From an uncultured Bacteroidales bacterium (lineage in GTDB: Bacteria; Bacteroidota; Bacteroidia; Bacteroidales; UBA4417): a stretch of 64,000 nt of DNA. The DNA is taken from contig CAIRMR010000005.1 of the NCBI GenBank assembly GCA_903879715.1, positions 1-64,000 on the forward strand. The letters are read 5' to 3'. Numbering within the stretch: position 1 is the stretch's first letter; the number at the start of each line of letters is the position of its first letter. Positions 1 to 8,574 of the stretch are shown in pieces. The notes under the pieces were generated by a model. That model was not told where the DNA came from. It did not search any database and was given only the letters and a program-made list of their open reading frames with translations. Made by a program: the position numbers and the translations under genes.

Positions 1-60
1 TGAACCCTTGAACGCGAAGCATTTGAACCCTTGAACGCTGCAGGCATTTGAACAATTAAC
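1..60. repeat. TTGAACCNTTGAAC heptad repeat tract
   Basis: The first 60 bases hold repeated TTGAACC/TTGAACG units (TTGAACCCTTGAACG occurs twice, then TTTGAAC). The same kind of tract returns at 12147-12262. It lies just upstream of the MerR-family gene and has no coding potential that I can see. The left end of the tract is cut by the window edge. Confidence 0.7.
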
Positions 61-73
61 CTAAAGAAAAGCT

Positions 74-412
74 ATGGCTCTCAGAAAAGAACCCATCGGA
101 AAACTTTATTATCGCATTGGCGAAGTGGCTGATATGTTTAAAGTTAATACTTCATTAATAAGGTTTTACGAGAAAGAATTCGATATCATTAAACCACACC
201 GCAATAAAAAAGGAAACCGCCTTTTTACACAAAACGATGTGGATCACTTCCATACTATTTTTCATTTGATAAAAGAGAAAGGCTACACTTTGGAAGGCGC
301 AAAACTGCAGCTAAAAGAAAATCGCGCTCCTAACAATGCCCCGGAACAGGATATTAAAAATTCGTTACTCCGAATGAAAAGGTTTCTGATGGAACTCAGA
401 GAACAACTGTAA
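74..412 (+). CDS. MerR-family transcriptional regulator
   Basis: A 112-residue protein with a MerR-type winged helix-turn-helix at about residues 12-80. The segment YRIGEVADMFKVNTSLIRFY followed by EKEFDIIKPHRNKKGNRLF is the usual MerR DNA-binding start, and a short helical tail (90-112) would form the dimerisation coil. There is no metal-binding cysteine set or effector domain, so this is a short one-domain form that is common in Bacteroidota. The ligand and target genes cannot be read from the sequence. It is convergent with hldD, with only 4 bases between the two stop codons. Confidence 0.85.
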   Translation: MALRKEPIGKLYYRIGEVADMFKVNTSLIRFYEKEFDIIKPHRNKKGNRLFTQNDVDHFHTIFHLIKEKGYTLEGAKLQLKENRAPNNAPEQDIKNSLLRMKRFLMELREQL

Positions 413-416
413 AAGA

Positions 417-1391
417 TCAGAAATATTTTTTCTCTGCCAGAAATTCAGTAACATATTCATAAACACCTTCTTCAAGTGTATAAAACTGTGCAGGATATCC
501 GGCAACCGTTTTGAGTTTGGTCATATCAGCTTCAGTAAAGTATTGGTATTTCTCGCGGATATCAAGGGGAGTATCAACAAATTCAATTTTTTCGGGTATT
601 TCAAGTGCATGGAAAACGGCTTTGGCAAGGTGAAGAAAAGCCCGTGCCTGACCTGTTCCAAGATTGTAAAGTCCGGATTGGGGCTTGGTATGTATCATGA
701 AATACAAAACATCAACAACATCTTTAACATACACAAAATCACGCAGTTGCATGCCATCAGCAAACCCGGAACGGTGCGAACGGAAAAGTTTTACACCGCC
801 GGTTTCGTTAATCTGCTTGAAAGCATGTAATATAACCGAAGCCATACGTCCTTTGTGGTACTCATTCGGACCATAAACATTAAAAAATTTCATTCCGGCC
901 CAAAATGGAGGAGATTTCTCCTGTTTCAAAGCCCAGATATCAAAATCGTTTTTCGATTCACCATAAGGATTTAAAGGACGAAGACTTTCTACAATGGAAT
1001 GATCGTCAATATAGCCATGTTCACCCATGCCATAGGTAGCTGCTGAGGAAGCGTAAATTAAAGGAATTCTGTATTGTGAACATGCGTCCCATACCTGTTT
1101 TGAATAATTCAGGTTAAGGCGGTTAAAAATTTCGACATCAAATTCAGTAGTATCGGTGCGGGCCCCAAGGTGATAAACAGAGTCTACTTCATCCTGGTGT
1201 TTCTGAAGCCAGTTTATAAATTCATCCCGATGCACATGACCGGCAATGGACTTATGGTCCAGGTTATGGTTTTTCAAAGGATTGCTGAAATCATCAACAA
1301 CAATAATGTTGGTTAATCCCTTGTTATTGAGTTTGTTCACCATACAACTGCCAATAAACCCTGCAGCTCCTGTTACCACTGTATATTTCAT
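417..1391 (-). CDS. hldD: ADP-L-glycero-D-manno-heptose 6-epimerase
   Basis: A 324-residue NAD(P)-dependent short-chain dehydrogenase/epimerase. It converts ADP-D-glycero-beta-D-manno-heptose to the L-glycero epimer, the activated heptose for lipopolysaccharide core, in the cytoplasm. The Rossmann glycine motif GAAGFIG is at residues 8-14, the catalytic S115/S116 and Y143-x3-K147 (PYGESK) are present, and the segment FFNVYGPNEYHKGRMASVI is characteristic of HldD rather than of GalE or other epimerases. Length is normal for the family (about 310-330). A TATCTTTG -7 box lies about 22 bases upstream of the start codon. No other heptose gene is adjacent. Confidence 0.9.
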   Translation of the reverse strand: MKYTVVTGAAGFIGSCMVNKLNNKGLTNIIVVDDFSNPLKNHNLDHKSIAGHVHRDEFINWLQKHQDEVDSVYHLGARTDTTEFDVEIFNRLNLNYSKQVWDACSQYRIPLIYASSAATYGMGEHGYIDDHSIVESLRPLNPYGESKNDFDIWALKQEKSPPFWAGMKFFNVYGPNEYHKGRMASVILHAFKQINETGGVKLFRSHRSGFADGMQLRDFVYVKDVVDVLYFMIHTKPQSGLYNLGTGQARAFLHLAKAVFHALEIPEKIEFVDTPLDIREKYQYFTEADMTKLKTVAGYPAQFYTLEEGVYEYVTEFLAEKKYF

Positions 1392-1412
1392 GATACTCGC
1401 ATTTTATGGATA

Positions 1413-1420
1413 CAAAGATA
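1413..1420 (-). promoter_or_regulatory. Bacteroidota -7 promoter box for hldD
   Basis: On the minus strand this reads TATCTTTG, an exact match to TAnnTTTG, about 22 bases before the hldD start codon. A clear -33 TTTG was not identified. The call is from pattern match and position only. Confidence 0.5.
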
Positions 1421-1576
1421 CGGGAAAAGGATAAAAATAGTGTGATGAGTTGGAGATATGAGTTATGAATAATTCCTAATGACGATTTATTCCTCTATTC
1501 CCTGATACCTTTCATTACGACTAAATAATTTAAAATATTTTATCCTGAAAATTACCCGAAAGACCACATAGTTAAT

Positions 1577-1584
1577 TAAATTCG
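1577..1584 (+). promoter_or_regulatory. Probable -7 box for pcm
   Basis: TAAATTCG followed by CAC, one mismatch from TAnnTTTG, about 27 bases upstream of the pcm start codon. No clear -33 element. Confidence 0.3.
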
Positions 1585-1610
1585 CACTCTTTAATTTCTC
1601 TTTCGTTTAT

Positions 1611-2276
1611 ATGGCTTCAACACTACTTACCGATACATTCAGGCACAAAGGATTACGCAAAAAACTCATTGATTTGTTACGCACTAAGGGCATTACAGAT
1701 GAAAATGTGTTGAACTCCATGAATACCATTCCGCGACATTATTTTTTCGATTCTTCATTTCTGGAGTTTGCTTACGAAGATAAAGCTTTCCCTATAGGAT
1801 CAGGACAAACCATTTCACAACCTTATACTGTAGCATTCCAAAGTGAACTCTTGCAAGTCGGAAAAGGAATGAGAGTTCTCGAAGTAGGAACCGGTTCGGG
1901 ATACCAGGCAAGTGTTCTGGCTGAAATGGGTGCCCGAGTTTTTACAATCGAAAGGCAAAAACTGCTTTATGATAATTTGAAATCGTTGAACCCACCACTT
2001 AGTTACCGTATCCGCTTGTTTTATGGTGATGGCTACGCCGGATTACCGGCATATGCGCCTTTCGACAGGATTCTGATCACAGCTGCAGCGCCTTTTATAC
2101 CGGAAGCTTTGGTTGCACAATTGAAAACCGGGGGCAGACTTGTAGCTCCGGTTGGCAAAAATGATATCCAAATTATGACACTTGTTACTAAATTATCAGA
2201 AACGGAAATTAATACCGAGACTTTTGGCACTTTCCGCTTTGTACCGATGCTTACTGATAAAGCCCAGGATTTATAA
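1611..2276 (+). CDS. pcm: Protein-L-isoaspartate O-methyltransferase
   Basis: A 221-residue SAM-dependent methyltransferase that methylates isoaspartyl residues in aged proteins so that they can be repaired. The family hallmark PIGSGQTISQPY is at residues 61-72 and SAM motif I (VLEVGTGSGYQASVLA) starts at residue 89; the downstream motif YGDGYAGLPAYAPFDRIL is also typical. Full length for the bacterial family (about 210-225). The start codon ATG at 1611 follows a probable promoter box at 1577-1584. It is monocistronic or perhaps reads into the small open frame at 2327. Bacteroidota often carry pcm away from surE and rpoS, as here. Confidence 0.9.
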   Translation: MASTLLTDTFRHKGLRKKLIDLLRTKGITDENVLNSMNTIPRHYFFDSSFLEFAYEDKAFPIGSGQTISQPYTVAFQSELLQVGKGMRVLEVGTGSGYQASVLAEMGARVFTIERQKLLYDNLKSLNPPLSYRIRLFYGDGYAGLPAYAPFDRILITAAAPFIPEALVAQLKTGGRLVAPVGKNDIQIMTLVTKLSETEINTETFGTFRFVPMLTDKAQDL

Positions 2277-2326
2277 AGAAAGAAAGTTTCGATTAACACG
2301 GGTTTAAAATACAATTTGTTTTATTC

Positions 2327-2524
2327 ATGACGAACAATGCCAGGTTCTACAGCCTGCATGTTTTTAATAAGGGGACCCTAATTAAACATCAGCATACCGT
2401 TGGAAAAGCTGAGGTTACCATTATTAATGCCGATGCTACTACCGGCATACTTAACAATAAATCGCTTGAGGATTTCGCATGCGAAGTAACTAAGGAATTA
2501 AGGAAAGTATTCAGAAAAATCTAG
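2327..2524 (+). CDS. Small hypothetical protein (65 residues)
   Basis: Not recognised. A 65-residue soluble protein, basic at the C-terminus (TKELRKVFRKI), no signal peptide or membrane segment, no cysteine. It lies 50 bases after pcm on the same strand. A weak TAcaaTTTG box (one extra spacer base) precedes the start codon. It could be a real small gene or a chance open frame; the absence of a family match in my memory keeps confidence low. Confidence 0.35.
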   Translation: MTNNARFYSLHVFNKGTLIKHQHTVGKAEVTIINADATTGILNNKSLEDFACEVTKELRKVFRKI

Positions 2525-2589
2525 ATATTTTCAGCTATGAAACGTCTTATTATCTCTATATCAGCCAAATCTATGTATCTCAGAAATAA

Positions 2590-2597
2590 TACTTTTG
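2590..2597 (+). promoter_or_regulatory. Orphan Bacteroidota -7 box
   Basis: TACTTTTG is an exact TAnnTTTG match pointing right, but no plus-strand gene follows before the convergent histidine kinase gene ends at 2685. An inverted repeat AAACAGG (2628-2634) / CCTGTTT (2667-2673) lies downstream. It may be a chance match or drive a short or antisense RNA. Confidence 0.2.
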
Positions 2598-2684
2598 CTC
2601 TGATTTTTCAATTAAATATTATATCCCAAACAGGATTGCCAGATAGTTCGCTTTACTTGTGAGTTGCCTGTTTACTTTCACCCA

Positions 2685-5372
2685 TCAATTGCTATGGGCA
2701 TTTAAATAATCAATTTCCTGCCTGATCTCTATAACTGCATTCTCAACCTCAGTTTGCACAAAAGTATCCATAGTTTCAAGCTCACTTAATTGCCTGGCCA
2801 ATATTTCAAAACACGCCGAAAGAGCAGTTCCTTTCATTTTATGCACTACACTTCTAATAGATCCTACTTCCCTATTTTCTAACGACTTATCAAGTTCCAT
2901 CAAGGTACTATTCAGGTTTATTATTGCCATAGAAAGAATTTTTTCAATAAAATTCTCATCGTCCCCAACTAAATCCTTCAGATGTTCAGCATTAAAATGC
3001 AGATTATAAACTTTATGAATGATTTCTGGCCCTGATTCCGCTATATCGTAACCGAATCTCAACCACTTACCTATAACATTAACAATAGTTTCACGTACGA
3101 CTGGTTTGGTCACATAATCATCCATTCCGACTGCAAGGCACTTCTCTCTTTCGCCTTTCACCGTTCCGGCTGTAAGGGCCACAATCGGAACCCGTTTGCC
3201 ATTTTCCAACTCACGGATGGCCTGAACGGCATCATATCCGTTCATCACAGGCATTTGGATATCCATAAATATCAAATCCGGCTTAACATCAATAAACATA
3301 TCTACAGCCAATTTTCCGTTGCGGGCATCAACAAGTGTGGAATTTGGAACAATATCTTTCAATAAGGTTTTTAACAGTAATAAATTAACAGCATTATCTT
3401 CAACAATCATTAGAGTAAGAGCCCTGCTATCATTATTCAAAGATGCAGGAATGTTGGATTTAGTAATGAAATCATCCGTATTATTTTCTTTAACATTCAG
3501 CAACGAAAGAGTCGAAAAAAGCTGTTGCCTTTTTATCGGTTTCATAAGGCGGTGCCTTATTTTCAATTCGGAACAAGCAGCCTTTATTATATCATCATCG
3601 GAAGAGCTGTACAACAGAATAACAGGAAATTGGCCAGATGTATCATTAATCAGCGTCTTAATCTGTCGAACAGTTTCAATTCCATCCATTCCGGGCATGT
3701 GATAATCCATAAGTATTGAATCATATCTGTTACCTTCTCCGATAAGGGCTAAAGCTTCACGTCCATCTTTTGCTTCGACAGAAGCAATGCCCTTATGTGT
3801 AAGTAATTCTTTTAGAATAAATCGGTTGTGATCATTATCATCAACAATGAGTACATTCTTAATGAGTTCCAGATTACCTTTTTCTTCAATATTGTTTTCC
3901 ATCGCCTGGAACGAAACATCAAAATAAAAAGTGCTGCCAAACCCGGGCTCACTGATTAACAGCAATTTACTACCCATCAGGCCAAGCAGTTTATTGGATA
4001 TTGAAAGCCCAAGACCGGTTCCGCCGAATTTCCTGCTGGTGGAGGTGTCTTCCTGTGAAAAAGCTTCAAATATTTTATTCTGATATTTCAACGAAATTCC
4101 AACACCGGTATCCCTGACCGAAAACCTAAAATCAGATTTCCCGTCAGGATTGACATGGAGGCATTCAATTTTGAATTCAATCTCTCCTTCCTGGGTGAAC
4201 TTAACAGCATTTCCCAGTACATTAACCAAGATCTGCCTGAGCCTGATGGCATCTACCATAACAAACCTGGGCATCTCAGGTGAAATGTTTAACAAAAGTT
4301 CCAGGCTTTTCTGATGAGCCTGGAATTTAATCATATCGGCAACCTGTATGCTTATCTCATGTAAATCGTTTTGAGTCAGATCGAGTTCCAGCTTTCCGGC
4401 TTCAATTTTTGAGAAATCAAGGATATCGTTAATTATATCGAGCAGGGAATTTGCCGATTGCGATACTGTTGAGAGATATTGGTACTGTATACTATTGAGC
4501 TGCGTTTTCAGTAGCAGGTCAGTGAATCCGATGACTCCATTAAGCGGAGTCCGGATTTCGTGGCTCATACTTGCCAGGAAATCAGATTTGGCGATATTTG
4601 CCAGCTGAGCAGCTTCTTTAGCTTTAATAACCTCAGCTTCAGCTTGTTTTCGGACAGTGATATCTACAAATGATTCAACGAAGCACTTTCTGTGGTTGAA
4701 AGTTGTATGCACTACAGATTTAAGAATAGGAATTCTTTCACCATGTACATTTAGCAAAACTTTTTCAGCAGAGGGATGTCCATTTTGAGTATGTGACAGA
4801 ATGCAATCACCACATTTTGTCGGGCAAATAAATTCGTGGCATACTTTTCCGACAATCTCTTCTTTTGGGGCCCCGTACAAGCTTGCTCCTTTTTGGTTGA
4901 TAAATGAAATTTCATAGGTTTCAGAATCTATTATAAGTATCCCAACTTCTTGCGAATCAAGTATCTCACGCAAATAGAATTCACTTTCTTTTAATGAAAC
5001 CTCCATCTGTTTATGCTCCCTGATGAGATCAAGTAATGACTCAAAAAGTCTGGAAGCCATATTCTGATCACCTTCTGTATTTTCAACCACTCGATCCGGA
5101 TTCAGTGTCGAAATGGCTTTTTTTATTTTAAGGATAACATCCTTCTGGATGTCTGAATCAAGTTTTTGCTTGAGATAAGCATCCCGAAGTTCCTGCGAAC
5201 TAATATCGAGTGAACGCTGATACATTTGAGTATCATCTTCCAGGCTATTATACGTATCACTTATGTCAGAAATAAAATTTTTTAACTCCTCCGATAATTC
5301 CGGAGCAATTCCAAAGTGTCTTTTTACCTGTCGTTGTATAAGTCTGTTTAAACTTTGGTCCATTATATGCAT
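2685..5372 (-). CDS. Hybrid sensor histidine kinase with two receivers and HPt
   Basis: An 895-residue cytoplasmic hybrid kinase. Order: N-terminal helical segment (1-125), PAS (about 130-245, with an unusual cysteine group CPTKCGDC at 183-190), HisKA with phospho-acceptor H271 (SHEIRTPLNG), HATPase (about 375-490, N-box NVLGNAVKFT, GTGLGLS), receiver 1 (D556), receiver 2 (D704) and an HPt domain with H844 (VVHKMKGTA). No membrane segment, so its signal must come from inside the cell or from the partner. It overlaps the FIST gene upstream: ATG at 5372 overlaps by 10 bases, while the alternative start at residue 4 (5363) gives a TAATG stop-start overlap, typical of translational coupling. FIST plus kinase therefore form one two-component sensory unit; the PAS cysteines might bind metal or haem, which is inference. 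Confidence 0.93.
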   Translation of the reverse strand: MHIMDQSLNRLIQRQVKRHFGIAPELSEELKNFISDISDTYNSLEDDTQMYQRSLDISSQELRDAYLKQKLDSDIQKDVILKIKKAISTLNPDRVVENTEGDQNMASRLFESLLDLIREHKQMEVSLKESEFYLREILDSQEVGILIIDSETYEISFINQKGASLYGAPKEEIVGKVCHEFICPTKCGDCILSHTQNGHPSAEKVLLNVHGERIPILKSVVHTTFNHRKCFVESFVDITVRKQAEAEVIKAKEAAQLANIAKSDFLASMSHEIRTPLNGVIGFTDLLLKTQLNSIQYQYLSTVSQSANSLLDIINDILDFSKIEAGKLELDLTQNDLHEISIQVADMIKFQAHQKSLELLLNISPEMPRFVMVDAIRLRQILVNVLGNAVKFTQEGEIEFKIECLHVNPDGKSDFRFSVRDTGVGISLKYQNKIFEAFSQEDTSTSRKFGGTGLGLSISNKLLGLMGSKLLLISEPGFGSTFYFDVSFQAMENNIEEKGNLELIKNVLIVDDNDHNRFILKELLTHKGIASVEAKDGREALALIGEGNRYDSILMDYHMPGMDGIETVRQIKTLINDTSGQFPVILLYSSSDDDIIKAACSELKIRHRLMKPIKRQQLFSTLSLLNVKENNTDDFITKSNIPASLNNDSRALTLMIVEDNAVNLLLLKTLLKDIVPNSTLVDARNGKLAVDMFIDVKPDLIFMDIQMPVMNGYDAVQAIRELENGKRVPIVALTAGTVKGEREKCLAVGMDDYVTKPVVRETIVNVIGKWLRFGYDIAESGPEIIHKVYNLHFNAEHLKDLVGDDENFIEKILSMAIINLNSTLMELDKSLENREVGSIRSVVHKMKGTALSACFEILARQLSELETMDTFVQTEVENAVIEIRQEIDYLNAHSN

Positions 5373-6511
5373 ATTTCTTTAAAAACAGTAATTGTCATAG
5401 TCTGATTATGGAGTTCACAATGATTTTCAAAAGGTTCCACCGGGCTTATTTCTCCGTAAGAATAAAATCCTGTCATTAGTGTGGTTATGCCAAGCACTTC
5501 CCGGACATTATAAAGCTCTTCTTCAACTCTTTGCTTCATAACCAGCTTTCGACCCACACAACTTATAAGAATAGCCAGGTCAGGATCATTATTTTTCAGA
5601 CTTATTTTAGACATTTCGGCAGCACCATATGCTCCATCAACCAATTTCTCAAAATTTGCTTTCATAAGCCTGACATAACTTCCAACAGGGATATCACCGG
5701 CAAAAGTCATGCTTCCTTTTTGTTCATCTACAGATAATACCGTTCGTACAATAGGTGACTGCGAATCATTCTGAATTAAACTTAATGGGAAAAGCAAAGC
5801 TGAAGAAGGAAGATTTGCCGCATAGGAACCTAGATATTTCTTGTAAAGTGCCAGCGCAGGTTGACCATCCACTTCGTATAAAATATTTGATTCCGATTTG
5901 GTTACAAGTCTGTCAACGCCAAAAGAATCCCAACCTCCCTGGGAGCCGTAACCAATCTGTATATTTTCACCATAAAATCCGATAGCCAGTACTATATTTT
6001 TTATTCCCGGCTGATTGTGTACAATAACAGTTTCTTTAAAGTTAGCCTGGTCACCAGCCAGCCCCCCGGTAACAGAAACATTATCCTTCAGTTGAAAGTT
6101 GATACCTTTGGTAAGCTCGCTACCGTTAATATTTAATCCTTCGGATAATACCAGAACATGGGACAAATTATCCATCTCCAGCTGCTCAACCAGCCTTGCC
6201 CCTACTCTAAAGCTATCTTCCGATGAATCAATATGCTCACAAACAACTTGTATGGGCGTATTTTCAAAATAAACTGCTGTGCAGACAATACTGTTGCTTA
6301 ATATTTCTTCCTGACAAATTTCACCGGCAGTAGAACATCCGACAATTTCGGCATTTGGATAAAATGAATTGATATAATTAAAAGGCTGCTGTTGAATTAG
6401 TAAATCCTTATTCCCGAAAACCAAAACAAGCTGAGCTATTTCTTTCAGATTGTTGTCGCTTTTTACTTCCCATCCATTCGCAACGGTAAAAACGAGTTGT
6501 TCTGTTTTCAT
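5363..6511 (-). CDS. FIST N/C domain sensory protein
   Basis: A 382-residue protein with FIST_N (about 25-225, signature GCSTAGEI near residues 58-65) and FIST_C (about 225-370, signatures SCVGRKLVMKQRVEEEL and GFYSYGEISP). FIST domains are proposed small-ligand sensors, possibly for amino acids or their derivatives, and are usually encoded beside kinases or cyclic-di-GMP enzymes. It lacks a signal peptide and membrane segment. It is the first gene of a two-gene operon with the hybrid kinase, with overlapping stop and start codons, so the protein probably feeds its signal to that kinase. The ligand is unknown. Confidence 0.88.
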   Translation of the reverse strand: MKTEQLVFTVANGWEVKSDNNLKEIAQLVLVFGNKDLLIQQQPFNYINSFYPNAEIVGCSTAGEICQEEILSNSIVCTAVYFENTPIQVVCEHIDSSEDSFRVGARLVEQLEMDNLSHVLVLSEGLNINGSELTKGINFQLKDNVSVTGGLAGDQANFKETVIVHNQPGIKNIVLAIGFYGENIQIGYGSQGGWDSFGVDRLVTKSESNILYEVDGQPALALYKKYLGSYAANLPSSALLFPLSLIQNDSQSPIVRTVLSVDEQKGSMTFAGDIPVGSYVRLMKANFEKLVDGAYGAAEMSKISLKNNDPDLAILISCVGRKLVMKQRVEEELYNVREVLGITTLMTGFYSYGEISPVEPFENHCELHNQTMTITVFKEICI

Positions 6512-6812
6512 AAAAATAAGTAAATAATAGATTTATCAGTCGGGGAAAGAATCAATAATCTATTCCCATCAACTTTAAAAGTAACTCAATATCAGAAGCT
6601 TTATATAAATTATCTTACAATTATTAATAATTACCTTACACCAAGACTAAAGTTCAGGCATTAATACTATTAAGTATCACGCTTTAGTCCAGTCTCTACT
6701 TAATACAAAACAGCTTTCAAGTCACGTAATATTTTTTTACTAAAGGAAATCTGACAAGGGAATGGATTTAGAAATCAGACTTTAAACATGTAAATACATC
6801 AATTTCTAATCA
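6512..6812. other. Intergenic region with nested palindrome
   Basis: An AT-rich 301-base stretch between the FIST gene (its upstream side) and the end of the CotH-like gene. It holds ACTAAAG (6646-6652) paired with CTTTAGT (6682-6688), enclosing a second inverted repeat ATACT (6664-6668) / AGTAT (6673-6677). No exact TAnnTTTG box was seen on the minus strand. No gene is seen. Confidence 0.4.
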
Positions 6813-8339
6813 TCACATTTTAACAAACCTTTTATTTATCATACTTCCATTATTTTCGATTACAAGTAGATACATTCCAGGAAGTAAATCATTCACGGGA
6901 AATGCTTCTTCTGTTTGACCTGCACTCAGTATAAATGTTTTTTGTAGCCTGGCAACCCTATCATAAACCATCACCTTCCTTGCTATTACTGATTTTTTTA
7001 TTCGAATGTTTATCTGTTCGTTAGAAGGATTGGGAAAAAGTAAAACAGAAAGATTGCCATTTTCTGCTTCAGCAACCGAAGTTATAGTTAGTTGCTGCAA
7101 AATTGACGCAGAGCGCACTGTAAGAAATGGTTTGATTCCATAGGGTGTATGTCCATCCACTGTAGCAATAAACCCGTCATTGAAATCAGAAACCGTGTAG
7201 CCATAATCGAGAGTACGGTATGTATCTTCCATTGCGGCTTGCGTAATTAAAGTTTTCAAAGCATCGATATGTGGAAAAATAAAATCGGGATTAATAATGT
7301 CCCGGGTAATGGTATCAAGATAATGCTGGAATTTTGAATCAAATTCAGGGATTGACAATAGTTTTGTAGCTAATGGCCGTGATTCACTGTGAGTAAACCA
7401 ATCAAGACAATTACGTGTAGCCCAGTCGCGGCCAATCCAATCCACTCCAAAAGTGTTGTCGGCATCATAGGTAATAAATTCAAACTTGCCGGTTTCGTTA
7501 TTATGATACAGAAAATAGTTGTTTTTATTGTACATATAATCATCCCAGTTCCCGGAAGCCACATCCAGGGCAAAAGCTTTCAATAAGACGTCAACATTCA
7601 CCTTTTGTGCTATCATAGTTGCGAAAGCGGCATCAACCGGCTGATTAAGAGCGGTAATAAATTCAACCAGATCGGTATAATCATCCTCTTCTTCGTTGGT
7701 CTGCAAATCATAAGCACGGCCACCTGTTGAAGAACTACTCGGGATATCTTTATAGGTTTGCTGATCGGTTCCTTTATAAACCAGGTCGGCAGGATAAGTG
7801 CATTTATACAGATTGCCGCTCTTTTCACCATACACCTTTTGCAACCAATCCTTATCCATTTCTTCCAGATTGGTATATAACCCATAATAAGCCTGGTTTA
7901 CATAAACCCGGACAAAACTTGTACGCCGCTCGACCATTCCTGATTTTTTCCAGGTATCATAAAATAGTTTCTCGCGGATCAACGTAGGATCGTTGTGCTG
8001 CCCGTTAAGATTAATTTTCTTAACTCCCTGGTATCTGCGTCCGGAAACATATTCGTTAAAACTGATCTTGAATGATTTCTTCTTTGCATACCTCGAAGTG
8101 TTTCCACGTAACCTGAACCCGACATCCTGTATAGTATCCCGGCCAGTCCCATAGTCATAAATAAACCTGGCCATAAAATAATGTTCCGAAAGCACTTCTG
8201 TCATTATAACTTTAAGCGAGTCTGGCGGAATTTCAATATATACCGATGAGACACGGGATTCATCGAAAAGAGTAATTTGGGAAAATAATACGGAGAAAGG
8301 AAATGAGACCAGGAAGATCAGGGAGCAAAGATTTTTCAT
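6813..8339 (-). CDS. Secreted CotH-kinase-family protein with T9SS sorting domain
   Basis: A 508-residue protein with an N-terminal signal peptide (residues 1-20, ending LFSQ), a CotH-like domain (about 30-400) and a C-terminal type A T9SS sorting domain (about 428-508: LFPNPSNEQINIRI ... LLPGMYLLVIENNG ... KRFVKM). In the CotH domain FRLRGNTSRYAKKKSFKISF gives the probable nucleotide-binding lysines and YDADNTFG the acidic metal-binding motif. CotH proteins of spore formers are atypical protein kinases; what this outer-surface relative does is not known. The sorting domain predicts export across the outer membrane and attachment to the cell surface. Monocistronic. Confidence 0.85.
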   Translation of the reverse strand: MKNLCSLIFLVSFPFSVLFSQITLFDESRVSSVYIEIPPDSLKVIMTEVLSEHYFMARFIYDYGTGRDTIQDVGFRLRGNTSRYAKKKSFKISFNEYVSGRRYQGVKKINLNGQHNDPTLIREKLFYDTWKKSGMVERRTSFVRVYVNQAYYGLYTNLEEMDKDWLQKVYGEKSGNLYKCTYPADLVYKGTDQQTYKDIPSSSSTGGRAYDLQTNEEEDDYTDLVEFITALNQPVDAAFATMIAQKVNVDVLLKAFALDVASGNWDDYMYNKNNYFLYHNNETGKFEFITYDADNTFGVDWIGRDWATRNCLDWFTHSESRPLATKLLSIPEFDSKFQHYLDTITRDIINPDFIFPHIDALKTLITQAAMEDTYRTLDYGYTVSDFNDGFIATVDGHTPYGIKPFLTVRSASILQQLTITSVAEAENGNLSVLLFPNPSNEQINIRIKKSVIARKVMVYDRVARLQKTFILSAGQTEEAFPVNDLLPGMYLLVIENNGSMINKRFVKM

Positions 8340-8548
8340 CGAAGTATTGGTAGCTTATTGTTTGACCAGGACTAAAATACTTTCAGGCACTCCTGAAAAC
8401 AGTTCCGGAATTCTTTCAATCCTTGCTCTCCATTTAATTTATAAATCAGAGTGCCAACAAATTAATTTACGACAAAATTACGAATTACCGGCAGAATTCC
8501 CACTACTACTTTCATCAGCTACAAACTTTAAAGTGTGTATATTAATTG

Positions 8549-8556
8549 TACCTTTG
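8549..8556 (+). promoter_or_regulatory. -7 promoter box for LytTR regulator
   Basis: TACCTTTG followed by CAG, an exact TAnnTTTG match 19 bases upstream of the ATG at 8575, with TTTA at 8527-8530 near the expected -33 position. It decides the start: the longer reading frame beginning at 8347 would start far upstream of this promoter. Confidence 0.6.
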
Positions 8557-8574
8557 CAGGTGAAAACAGCGGTG

